Positions 6,738 through 14,594 of a stretch of DNA of 16,088 nt are shown one piece after another. The notes beneath the pieces were generated by a model. That model was not told the origin of the DNA, did not search any database, and worked only from the letters and a program-made list of their open reading frames with translations. Each line of letters starts with the position of its first letter. Positions within the stretch are counted from its first letter, which is position 1. Source of the DNA: UBA11524 sp964383815. GTDB lineage: Bacteria > Bacillota > Clostridia > Christensenellales > Aristaeellaceae. The position numbers and the translations under genes were made by a program. Location: contig CAYLIC010000047.1 of assembly GCA_964383815.1 (NCBI GenBank), positions 1 through 16,088 on the forward strand, in the 5' to 3' direction.

Positions 6738-6834
6738 GGGCAGGGCGGTTGTTCGCCGCCCTGCCCTTTCTCCACCCGAAGAAAAGCTGGAGGATAAGCG
6801 AGGCACCTGTTTGTGCCCTTCTCTTGTGTCCTCC
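6738..6834 (+). promoter_or_regulatory. Two tandem hairpins between binding protein and permease
   Basis: Hairpin 1 is a perfect 11-bp GC-rich stem (6738-6748 with 6756-6766; GGGCAGGGCGG and its complement), followed by TTTCT. Hairpin 2 closes GGAGGA (6789-6794) with TCCTCC (6829-6834) and has an inner GGCAC/GTGCC stem. The U-tracts are poor. A partial terminator or 3'-stabilising structure would explain how the binding protein can be made in excess over the permeases, as in other sugar ABC operons. Confidence 0.6.
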
Positions 6835-6881
6835 TTTGGTGAAAAAGCAATAGCTCGATTTGCACTCGGAGGTGAACCATC

Positions 6882-7751
6882 GTGAGACGCAAGAAAAGAA
6901 TCCAGATGGCCCTGATAATTCCGGCACTAATCCTCATTGCCTTGTTTGTTGCGATTCCTCTGGTAAACGCGGTTCGCATCTCTTTCTTTAAATGGAATGG
7001 CTATTCCCAGCGGATGAAATACATTGGTTTTGACAATTACATCAATGCGTTTTCTGACAAGATGTTCTGGAAAACGTTTAAGAATACCATGATTTATGGT
7101 TTCGGCTCCTGCCTGCTGCAAAACATTTGCGGCTTGCTTGCGGCTTTGTATTTAAATCGGCAATTCCGTGGCCGCAATATGATGCGTGTCATCCTATATA
7201 TGCCCATTATGATTTCTGGCTTCCTGATGGGCCGTATCCTGTATTATTTTGTCCAGTTGGACGGCGGTGCGTGGAACGAAATCCTGGGCTGGTTTGGCCT
7301 GGAGCCTGTGTATTGGATGAAAACAGGCGACAGTGCCGTGCTGATTATCACCCTGGTCAACTCCTGGCAGTACATGGGCCTGTGCATGCTAATCTACCTG
7401 GCCGGTTTGCAGAATATTCCGACCATGTATTATGAGGCAGCCCGGCTGGACGGCGCCAACTCGCTCCAGGAGTTTGCACATGTGACGTTCCCTATGCTCA
7501 GCCCGGCAATTACCACTGCTGTGGTAACGAACCTGATTGGCGGCTTCAAGATGTACGACGTTATTGTGTCCTTGTCCAGCGGTGGCCCCAGCCGTGGTTC
7601 CATGTCGTTGTCCTATTATGTGTCGGAACTGTACTTCACGGATGAAAAGGCTGGATATTCCAGTGCGGTAGGCATTCTGCTGTTCCTGGCCATTATCATT
7701 ATTACAGTTCCTATCAATCATGCACTTAAGAAAAGGACGGTGGAATATTGA
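6882..7751 (+). CDS. Sugar ABC transporter permease, MalF/UgpA type
   Basis: A 289-residue integral membrane protein with six likely membrane segments, the first at about residues 9-30. The permease EAA loop, which docks to the ATPase, is at 185-208: EAARLDGANSLQEF followed by FPMLSP. It starts with GTG at 6882, chosen because GGAGGTGA lies 6-7 nt upstream and the following residues are the expected basic cap MRRKKR. The gene ends overlapping the next permease start (TGATG). It forms the membrane channel with the partner permease for the substrate delivered by the 5458-6726 binding protein. No ATPase gene lies nearby, so a shared MsiK-type ATPase encoded elsewhere is expected. Confidence 0.93.
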   Translation: MRRKKRIQMALIIPALILIALFVAIPLVNAVRISFFKWNGYSQRMKYIGFDNYINAFSDKMFWKTFKNTMIYGFGSCLLQNICGLLAALYLNRQFRGRNMMRVILYMPIMISGFLMGRILYYFVQLDGGAWNEILGWFGLEPVYWMKTGDSAVLIITLVNSWQYMGLCMLIYLAGLQNIPTMYYEAARLDGANSLQEFAHVTFPMLSPAITTAVVTNLIGGFKMYDVIVSLSSGGPSRGSMSLSYYVSELYFTDEKAGYSSAVGILLFLAIIIITVPINHALKKRTVEY

Positions 7752-8608
7752 TGATGAAAGCCAATATTGCGCCAAAGCGCGGAGAACTGAACAAGCAGCG
7801 CAACTGGTGGTGCTACGTTGTCGCGGTTGTGTTGATTGTAATCTACCTGCTTCCCTTTTATCTGCTGATTAACCTGTCGGGCCGCACCATAAGCGATTTG
7901 AGCAACAAGCTGCAGTGGCCGGAAGTGTTCAACTGGGCGAACTACCGGCAGGTGCTGGAAGGCGGCGGACTGTGGCAAGGATACATGAACTCCATTATTA
8001 TTGCTGCAGAAACCATTGTGATTGAGCTGGTGGTAGGCGGCATGGCGGCCTATGGCATTGCTCGCGCGAAAAACCGGCTTACAAGCCTGATTTCCAACGC
8101 AAACATGGCCATTATGATGATTCCTGGCACGGCCCTGCTGGTTGGTACCTACTCTGTGATGAGCAAAATGGGTATGACAAACTCCAAGCTGGGTGTTGCG
8201 CTGCTGTCAGCTGCAGGTGGCATTACAGGAACCATCTTCTTCTTTACCAACTTCATCGATGCAATTCCTGCGTCGTTGGACGAGGCGGCGGAAATTGATG
8301 GCGCAAGCGTTTTGCGGACGTTCTTCAGCATCATTTTACCGCAGCTGAAGCCCATTATCGTTACGCGTGTCATCATGTCCTTCATCGGCTCCTGGAACAG
8401 CTATCTGTATCCCATGTATTTGCTGACGAAGAAGTCCAACTACACGGTGATCCTGCACATCAAGGCTGCTTTTGCCGACAACAACGGTACTGGCAACATC
8501 CCACTGGCTGCAGCCACCTGTGCGCTGGGTATTTTGCCCTTGATTATCCTGTATCTGTGCATGCAGAAGTTTATTATTGGCAGCCAGATTGATAGCGCCA
8601 TTAAGTAA
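7751..8608 (+). CDS. Sugar ABC transporter permease, MalG/UgpE type
   Basis: A 285-residue membrane protein, the partner of the preceding permease. The first membrane segment is at about residues 20-42 (VVAVVLIVIYLLPFYLLINL) and the EAA loop at 178-201: EAAEIDGASVLRTFF followed by LPQLKP. It ends with the usual MalG-type tail (QKFIIGSQIDSAIK). The start at 7751 shares bases with the upstream stop codon; ATG at 7754 or TTG at 7748 are alternatives a codon away. AAAGGACGG lies about 10-13 nt before it. Translational coupling to the first permease would keep the two subunits in equal amounts. The GH2 gene follows after 15 nt. Confidence 0.93.
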   Translation: MMKANIAPKRGELNKQRNWWCYVVAVVLIVIYLLPFYLLINLSGRTISDLSNKLQWPEVFNWANYRQVLEGGGLWQGYMNSIIIAAETIVIELVVGGMAAYGIARAKNRLTSLISNANMAIMMIPGTALLVGTYSVMSKMGMTNSKLGVALLSAAGGITGTIFFFTNFIDAIPASLDEAAEIDGASVLRTFFSIILPQLKPIIVTRVIMSFIGSWNSYLYPMYLLTKKSNYTVILHIKAAFADNNGTGNIPLAAATCALGILPLIILYLCMQKFIIGSQIDSAIK

Positions 8609-8623
8609 TGTGGAGAAGATAGT

Positions 8624-10423
8624 ATGTTGATGAACAGCATTCCAAGACCAGAACATCCCAGGCCGGATTTTATGCGGCAACCCTATTGGAACCTGAATGG
8701 TGCGTGGCAGTTTGGTTTTGACGACGAGGAAAAGGGCTTGAAGGAAAAGTGGTACAAGCCGGAAAAACAGCTGCCGCTGGAAATTGTGGTGCCCTTTGCA
8801 TATCAAAGCAAGGCCAGCGGTCTTGGCCCAACGGATGAGATTCACCAGGTGATGTGGTATCGGCGCAAGTTTGAGGTGCCGGAACTGGCAGCCGATGAGC
8901 GGCTGTTGCTGCACTTCGGCGCGGTGGATTATGCAGCTGTGGTGTATGTAAATGGGCAGGCGGCCGGTGCGCACCGGGGCGGTTATACGCCGTTTACCCT
9001 TGATATTACCGCGCTGCTGAACGACACGGAAAATGATCTTTGCCTGCGGGTGGAGGATCGGCCGGAAAAGTGGCAGCCCCGTGGCAAGCAATACTGGCAG
9101 ACTGGCCTGATGGGCTGTTGGTACACGCCTGTCAGCGGCATTTGGCAAACGGTCTGGATGGAGAAAGTTGGCGCGAATGCCATTGCGTCCGTGCACTATA
9201 CGCCCGATATTGAGACAGGTGTCGCATATGCTGAGCTGACGCTGGAGCATACACCCCAGCCGGACACGGAAGTGGAATTCCTGGTTACGATGAACGGCAA
9301 GCAGGTGAAGAAAATCACCACCTCTGTTACGGATAGAATTTCCGGCACGGCCATTGACTTGCGCCAGAGCACTGGCGAACTGTTTGAGGTGGAATACTGG
9401 GAAGTGGACCACCCGGCCCTATACGATGTCCAGGTTTCCCTGAAAGCCGCAGGCAAGCAGCAGGATCAGGTGCAGACCTATTTTGGTATGCGAAAAATCG
9501 AAGTAAAGAATGGCCAGATTTACCTGAACAACAAGCGGTGCTATCAGCGGCTGATTCTGGATCAGGGCTATTGGCCGGACACCCTGCTGACCCCGCCCAG
9601 CGATGCGGCTTTGCAGGATGATTTGAACTACATCAAACAGTTTGGCTATAATGGTGTGCGCAAACACCAGAAACTGGAAGACCCGCGGTTCTACTATTGG
9701 GCGGACAAAATGGGCCTGCTGGTTTGGGGTGAAGTGCCCAGTGCATTCCATTTCTGCGGCGAAGCTGTGTGCAACCTGGCGGAAACCCTGTCTGCCTTTA
9801 TCCGGCGGGATTTCAACCATCCCTGCATTATTGCGTGGGTGCCGATGAATGAAAGCTGGGGAACATACCAGATTGCCAGCAACAAAAAGCAGCAGGAACT
9901 GGCTGAAACCCTCTATCATCTGACCAAGACCATGGACGGCACGCGGCTTTGCTCCTCCAACGATGGATGGGAGCAGTGCACAACCGACATTTGTGCATTG
10001 CATGATTACGCCGCGGAAGGCGATGTGATGCACCGCCACTTTGCCACCCGGGAGCAGGTTGAAAACGAAGGCTGCGACTGCCGCCGGGCGTATGCGGATG
10101 GCTGCGAACCCACGGGGAAGGAAGCCTTTATGGTGACCGAATACGGCGGCATTGCGTTTTCCAACATCGGCATCCAGGGTGATGCTGGCGGCATGGAAAG
10201 CTGGGGTTACCACGGCAAGGTAACGGATGAAGAGGCGTTCTTCGCACGCTACCAGGCCGTTATGGATGCGATTCGGAATATTCCGGACTGCCAAGGCTAC
10301 TGCTATACCCAGCTGACGGACGTGATGCAGGAAATCAACGGTTTGCTGACACCTGAACGCGTGCCGAAAATGGATATTGGTCGATTTGCTTCCATTAACT
10401 GCAATCCAACGGGCAGGCCATAA
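8624..10423 (+). CDS. GH2-family glycoside hydrolase (beta-galactosidase/glucuronidase-like)
   Basis: A 599-residue enzyme. Residues about 1-180 form the GH2 sugar-binding jelly-roll (WNLNGAWQFGFD near 22-33; YVNGQAAGAHRGGYTPF near 108-124). An Ig-like domain spans about 185-290 and a TIM barrel runs from ~300. The acid/base is E410 in WVPMNESWG and the nucleophile is E506 in VTEYGGI. At ~600 residues it lacks the extra C-terminal domains of LacZ, like a common group of short bacterial GH2 proteins. There is no signal peptide, so it acts in the cytoplasm on imported sugars. GGAGAAG lies upstream of ATG 8624. Substrate could be a beta-galactoside, beta-glucuronide or related linkage; the family alone does not decide. 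Confidence 0.88.
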   Translation: MLMNSIPRPEHPRPDFMRQPYWNLNGAWQFGFDDEEKGLKEKWYKPEKQLPLEIVVPFAYQSKASGLGPTDEIHQVMWYRRKFEVPELAADERLLLHFGAVDYAAVVYVNGQAAGAHRGGYTPFTLDITALLNDTENDLCLRVEDRPEKWQPRGKQYWQTGLMGCWYTPVSGIWQTVWMEKVGANAIASVHYTPDIETGVAYAELTLEHTPQPDTEVEFLVTMNGKQVKKITTSVTDRISGTAIDLRQSTGELFEVEYWEVDHPALYDVQVSLKAAGKQQDQVQTYFGMRKIEVKNGQIYLNNKRCYQRLILDQGYWPDTLLTPPSDAALQDDLNYIKQFGYNGVRKHQKLEDPRFYYWADKMGLLVWGEVPSAFHFCGEAVCNLAETLSAFIRRDFNHPCIIAWVPMNESWGTYQIASNKKQQELAETLYHLTKTMDGTRLCSSNDGWEQCTTDICALHDYAAEGDVMHRHFATREQVENEGCDCRRAYADGCEPTGKEAFMVTEYGGIAFSNIGIQGDAGGMESWGYHGKVTDEEAFFARYQAVMDAIRNIPDCQGYCYTQLTDVMQEINGLLTPERVPKMDIGRFASINCNPTGRP

Positions 10424-10477
10424 GCTCTGCCTGCAGGGGCAAATGGTACAACGGTTGAAAAAAGGAGGATGTTGATA

Positions 10478-12475
10478 ATGTATCCGCACTATGTAGACCA
10501 ATTAAAGCAAGGAACTGACAATTCACTGGCTTATCTGCGTCACTTTGTTTATCATGCGGATGAGCTTCCTTTTGTGCGTCAACAGCTGAAAACGGATTTC
10601 AAGACCGTTTATGTGGAACTGGCAAAGCTGGAGCTTACCCGGCGCGGTGAAGTGGGGTTGACGGCCAATAAGGAATACTATGAACGCTCCTTTTATCGGA
10701 TTGAGGAGCGGCTGGACTGCGAGGATTTTGTTCTTCCGGCATTTTTGTTCATACTGTATCGATACCAGGATTCTCCGTTGATGACGGAAGAACTTCGGGA
10801 GCGGATGAAGCAGGCAGTGCTCCGCTATAAATATTGGCTGGATGAGCCCGGCGTTGATGAGCACTGCCCGTGTTATTTTACGGAGAACCATCAGGGTCTG
10901 TTCCACACGCTGGAGTACCTGGCGGGCCAGCTGTACCCCAACGAAATCTTCGCCAACAATGGTGAAAATGGCCGTTGGCACCAGGCTCATGCAGAAAACT
11001 ACCTCAACCGCTGGCTGACCTGGCGCATGCGCTTTGGCTTTAGCGAGTGGCTCTCCAATGGTTATTATGCTGAGGACATCCTGTCCATGCTAACCCTGAA
11101 GGAACTGGCTGAGGATGCTTCCATCCGCCAGCGGGCTGCCATGCTGCTGGACCTGCTTTTGTTTGACATTGCGATTAACTCCCACAAGGGAACCTTGTGC
11201 GCTACCAGCGGACGCATGTACAATGCGCTTGTTATGCACCCTGGTTTTGCGCCCGCCAATGCGGTTGCTGCTTACCTGTGGGGCGATGATCAGGCACGCC
11301 GCAAGTGTCTGGACGATGGAATGTTCACGGCAGTGATTGCGATGGCTGTTACGGATTATCAGCCGGCAAAAGCGATTGTTGAGGCGGCGAAAGCAGTTCC
11401 TGCTACGTTTGAAAACAGGCAGCGCACCAGCTTCAACGTGGAAGACTCCTGGAAGTATGGCATTGACCCTGCAAATTACGACAATATCCTGCTGTACTGG
11501 AGTCTGCATTGCTTCCATCATCATCTGGTGATTCAAAACTCCAGAAAGTTCTGCCCGGAATGGTATAACATGAATGCGTGCATCGATGCCCATCTGGAGG
11601 AATACCAGCTGAGCGATGCGGCTGGCAAGCCCACTGATCTGGACCCGAACGATGCGGCACTGACCCAGTCGGATATATATACCTATCGCACACCCCACTA
11701 CATGCTTAGCTGCTCCCAGGATTATCGCCGCGGGAAGGACAATTTCCAGCAACATATCTGGCAGGCAACCCTGGAAGGAGAGGCCATTGCTTTTGTAACC
11801 ATCCCTGGTTCCAACGACTACACGGGCCGGCCCAACTACTTTTCGGGCAATGGTCACATGCCCAAGGCAGCTGCGTATAAAAATGTGCTGATTGGCATTT
11901 ATCGTGTGCCGTCCAACAGCGCCCATGAGTATTGCTCCCATGCGTATTTCCCGCGCCACGCCTATGATGAAACGGTTGAAAAGAATGGCTGGCTCTTTGG
12001 CCGCAAGGGACAAGGCTATATTGCTTTGCGTTCGCTGAAGGCCGGCGGTAAGTGGAAGCCAAAGGATCCGGCGCTGTTTAAGAGCATCTATGGCGATTTG
12101 TGGGAAGAACCCTATGCAAAAGCTGTGGACTATGACTATTTTGTGATGGGTCATGCAAACGTGTGGGTTTGCGAAATGGGCGAGGAAAAGGATTACGGCT
12201 CTTTCGGGAACTTTGTGGAAAAGCTGTCTGCTGCAGCCATGGAAGGCGATACTTTCCACTTCTGCTATCAGTCCCCGTCCCAGGGCAAAATGGAATTTGG
12301 CTGGCAGGAGCCGCTGCGTGTGCAGGGAAAGGAAATCAACCTGCACGATTACAAGCGGTATGATAATCCCTATTGCCAGGCGGAGTTTGATACCAGGCAG
12401 TATGACATTCACTGCAATGGGCAGCACTTGCGCCTGGACTTTGATGCACTGAAACGGGAAGAAAGGAACGAATGA
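10478..12475 (+). CDS. Unassigned 665-residue protein, possible toroid-type lyase/hydrolase
   Basis: No family I can name. The N-terminal ~390 residues look all-helical. Conserved-looking polar motifs are CYFTENHQGLFHTLEYLAGQ (132-151), RWHQAHAENYLNRWLTWR (166-183), GFSEWLSNGYYAEDI (187-201) and ATSGRMYN (242-249). Residues about 395-660 look beta-rich, with DYRRGKDNFQQHIWQA (415-430) and YKNVLIGIYR (467-476). A helical toroid followed by a beta-sandwich is the layout of heparinase II/III- and alginate/chondroitin-lyase-type enzymes, and the Asn, His, Tyr and Arg richness of the motifs fits an active site. There is no signal peptide. ATG 10478 was chosen because AGGAGG sits 9 nt before it; the in-frame ATG at 10469 directly abuts that site. 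It overlaps the next gene by 4 nt. Confidence 0.8.
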   Translation: MYPHYVDQLKQGTDNSLAYLRHFVYHADELPFVRQQLKTDFKTVYVELAKLELTRRGEVGLTANKEYYERSFYRIEERLDCEDFVLPAFLFILYRYQDSPLMTEELRERMKQAVLRYKYWLDEPGVDEHCPCYFTENHQGLFHTLEYLAGQLYPNEIFANNGENGRWHQAHAENYLNRWLTWRMRFGFSEWLSNGYYAEDILSMLTLKELAEDASIRQRAAMLLDLLLFDIAINSHKGTLCATSGRMYNALVMHPGFAPANAVAAYLWGDDQARRKCLDDGMFTAVIAMAVTDYQPAKAIVEAAKAVPATFENRQRTSFNVEDSWKYGIDPANYDNILLYWSLHCFHHHLVIQNSRKFCPEWYNMNACIDAHLEEYQLSDAAGKPTDLDPNDAALTQSDIYTYRTPHYMLSCSQDYRRGKDNFQQHIWQATLEGEAIAFVTIPGSNDYTGRPNYFSGNGHMPKAAAYKNVLIGIYRVPSNSAHEYCSHAYFPRHAYDETVEKNGWLFGRKGQGYIALRSLKAGGKWKPKDPALFKSIYGDLWEEPYAKAVDYDYFVMGHANVWVCEMGEEKDYGSFGNFVEKLSAAAMEGDTFHFCYQSPSQGKMEFGWQEPLRVQGKEINLHDYKRYDNPYCQAEFDTRQYDIHCNGQHLRLDFDALKREERNE

Positions 12476-14589
12476 GGATGAAAAAGTATCCTTATTTCCC
12501 CCCGGAGGATGGCATTGGCCGGCAAACGGATGATTTGCGCAAGCAAATGAAGATCATTGCCCAACGGTACATCGGGGCCAATCCGCCCTTGCCTTATACC
12601 GCGAGAGTGGTTAGCGGCGAGTCGTTTCGGCAGACGAGCAATGGCACCTGGCAAGTGAACCTGGCCAGCAAGCTGGGCGAGGGTACCGATGGATATGCGC
12701 TTGCCGCGTGCTTGATTCGCAGCGATTTTGCTAAAACGGTGGAGCTGACGCTGGCCTGCATGGGGCCGACGACGGCCTGGCTGAACGGCGAGACGATCTA
12801 CCAATCGGATTTCCGGGATGGTATTCATGTGAAGCTGCCGCATCCGCTTCAGGTGGATATTTGTGCAGGCGATAACCTTTTGCTGTTCCTTTGCCGGAGG
12901 ACGAAGGCTGGCTTTGGTTTTGAACTGCAAACGCCCAATGTGCCGGTGCTGTGCCCGCTGCATTCGCGGCGCGGCATGGCCGGCTGGGTATGGACGCCCT
13001 GCATGGATGTTCCGCCGCAGGAGCCGGCAGAGTGGTTTGAAAGCCAGAAAAAGAATGGGGACGAAGGCTGGTATCCGCGCGTGAAGCGTGCAGACACAGC
13101 CGCTGCGCCGCAAATGGCCCTGTTCCCGAATCTTCGTGATACCTGCACGGCCTGGTGCAAGGTTGAACATGCACTGGGCCGGGAGGTTCGCCTGGAAATC
13201 GACAGCCTTGGAAAAAACGACGTGTTCTGCAATGGGCAGCTGGTACTCAGCTGCGAAAAAGGACAGCATACGGTTTCCTTGCCGGCGGCGGAGCAAATGA
13301 ATTTGCACGTTGTGAGCTATGCAGGCGACGCGTATGGCGCGCAGGTGAGCGTATCCGGAGCCAGGCTTGCACTGCCTGTGCAGGTGCAGGGCGCTGCGGA
13401 TGCCTGGCTGTACACGGAAGGAACCCGGCTGGCGAACAGCCTGGAAGACCTGTATTGCGCGGAGTATCGCGTGCTGGGCGAGCAACTGTATGTGCGCCTG
13501 TTTTACGAGGGCGCGTTTGGCGACATTTGGTGGGTGCGCCAGGGCGGGACTGCGTTTGGCTCCTGGAATTACCCTGTTGGCGTAACGCTGCAAGGCTTGC
13601 TGCGCTGCGGTGATTTGTTGGGCGACAAGGATATTGCAGGCTATGTGCAGGCCCACATGGCACAGTGCATGGCGGCGTATGAGTATTCCTGCGCGGATTG
13701 TGAACGGCATGGATACCCCAGCATCAATCCCTACCTGGTGCGCCAGCATTCCCTGGACGATTTTGGTTCCATGGGTTCTGCCATGCTGGAGTGCTACCGT
13801 CATGTGCCCTTTGATATGGGAAAACGCTTGGCCGATGGCTTCTATGCCCACATTCGGGATGATTTGCCCAGAATGCCCAATGGCGCGCTTTACCGCCTGA
13901 AGGGTTCTGCAAGAGAGCTGGACACCATTTGGGCGGATGACTTGTACATGGGCACCAGCTTCCTGAAGCGCTATGGCGAGCTGTTCCATTGCGCGGAAGC
14001 ATTTGACCTGGCTGCGAAACAATTTATTGCATACAGCGAATATTTGATGATGCCGGATGCACATGTCCTTTCGCATGTGTTTGATGTGACCCGCGGCATG
14101 GCGACTGGTGTGCCGTGGGGCCGGGGCAATGGCTGGGCGCTGTATTCACTTGCGGAGCTGCTGGAGGCTTTGCCTGCAGGGCACCCGGATTATGCCGCGC
14201 TGAAGGAACTGTACTGCCAGTTTGCCGCTGGTGTGGTTAACCTGCAGGATGCAAAGGGCTGCTGGCATCAGGTGCTGACGGATGATTCCTCTTATGAGGA
14301 GGCTTCCTGCACGGCAATGTTCACCTACGCCATCAGCAAGGGGCTGCGCAAAGGCTGGCTTGACATGCCGGAGAAGTACATGGACTGTGTGCATCGCGGC
14401 TGGCAGGCCATTTCAAACGCCTTTGTTGATAAGTTTGGCAATGTTCACGCTGTATGCAAGGGTTCCAGCTTCTCCTTTACGAAGGAATACTACCGGGACG
14501 AGCTTTTCTGGATTGTAAACGATAATCATGGCGTGGGTATTGTCTTGCTTGCGGCCACCGAGTATCTGAAATTGCTGGAAGGCAGGTGA
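12472..14589 (+). CDS. GH105-like unsaturated uronyl hydrolase with N-terminal beta domains
   Basis: A 705-residue protein. The C-terminal ~390 residues match the GH88/GH105 (alpha/alpha) barrel: TIWADDLYMGTSFL (485-498, holding the Asp pair D489/D490 where the family catalytic Asp lies), SHVFDVTRGM (534-543), PWGRGNGWALYSLAELL (548-564) and TDDSSYEEASCTAMF (603-617). GH105 enzymes remove 4,5-unsaturated uronic acids from lyase-made oligosaccharides by a hydration mechanism. Residues about 1-305 are extra and beta-rich, with two similar-looking NG turns (WLNGETIYQSD, 103-113; VFCNGQLVL, 251-259), suggesting one or two jelly-roll domains. Usual GH105 proteins are ~350-400 residues. There is no signal peptide. 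The start ATG overlaps the preceding stop (ATGA), with AAAGGA upstream. Galacturonyl versus glucuronyl preference cannot be read. Confidence 0.85.
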   Translation: MRMKKYPYFPPEDGIGRQTDDLRKQMKIIAQRYIGANPPLPYTARVVSGESFRQTSNGTWQVNLASKLGEGTDGYALAACLIRSDFAKTVELTLACMGPTTAWLNGETIYQSDFRDGIHVKLPHPLQVDICAGDNLLLFLCRRTKAGFGFELQTPNVPVLCPLHSRRGMAGWVWTPCMDVPPQEPAEWFESQKKNGDEGWYPRVKRADTAAAPQMALFPNLRDTCTAWCKVEHALGREVRLEIDSLGKNDVFCNGQLVLSCEKGQHTVSLPAAEQMNLHVVSYAGDAYGAQVSVSGARLALPVQVQGAADAWLYTEGTRLANSLEDLYCAEYRVLGEQLYVRLFYEGAFGDIWWVRQGGTAFGSWNYPVGVTLQGLLRCGDLLGDKDIAGYVQAHMAQCMAAYEYSCADCERHGYPSINPYLVRQHSLDDFGSMGSAMLECYRHVPFDMGKRLADGFYAHIRDDLPRMPNGALYRLKGSARELDTIWADDLYMGTSFLKRYGELFHCAEAFDLAAKQFIAYSEYLMMPDAHVLSHVFDVTRGMATGVPWGRGNGWALYSLAELLEALPAGHPDYAALKELYCQFAAGVVNLQDAKGCWHQVLTDDSSYEEASCTAMFTYAISKGLRKGWLDMPEKYMDCVHRGWQAISNAFVDKFGNVHAVCKGSSFSFTKEYYRDELFWIVNDNHGVGIVLLAATEYLKLLEGR

Positions 14590-14594
14590 GCCTG

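Noticed and set aside
5425..6927. A 500-codon minus-strand open frame opposite the binding-protein gene
   Set aside because: It is a mirror of a strongly codon-biased gene, and its product is low in recognisable structure.
12409..14076. A 555-codon open frame on the minus strand, antisense to the 3' end of the 665-residue protein gene and the GH105-like gene
   Set aside because: The sense strand carries intact family motifs. The antisense product is a His/Gln/Arg-rich translation without recognisable domains, and such frames arise from codon bias.
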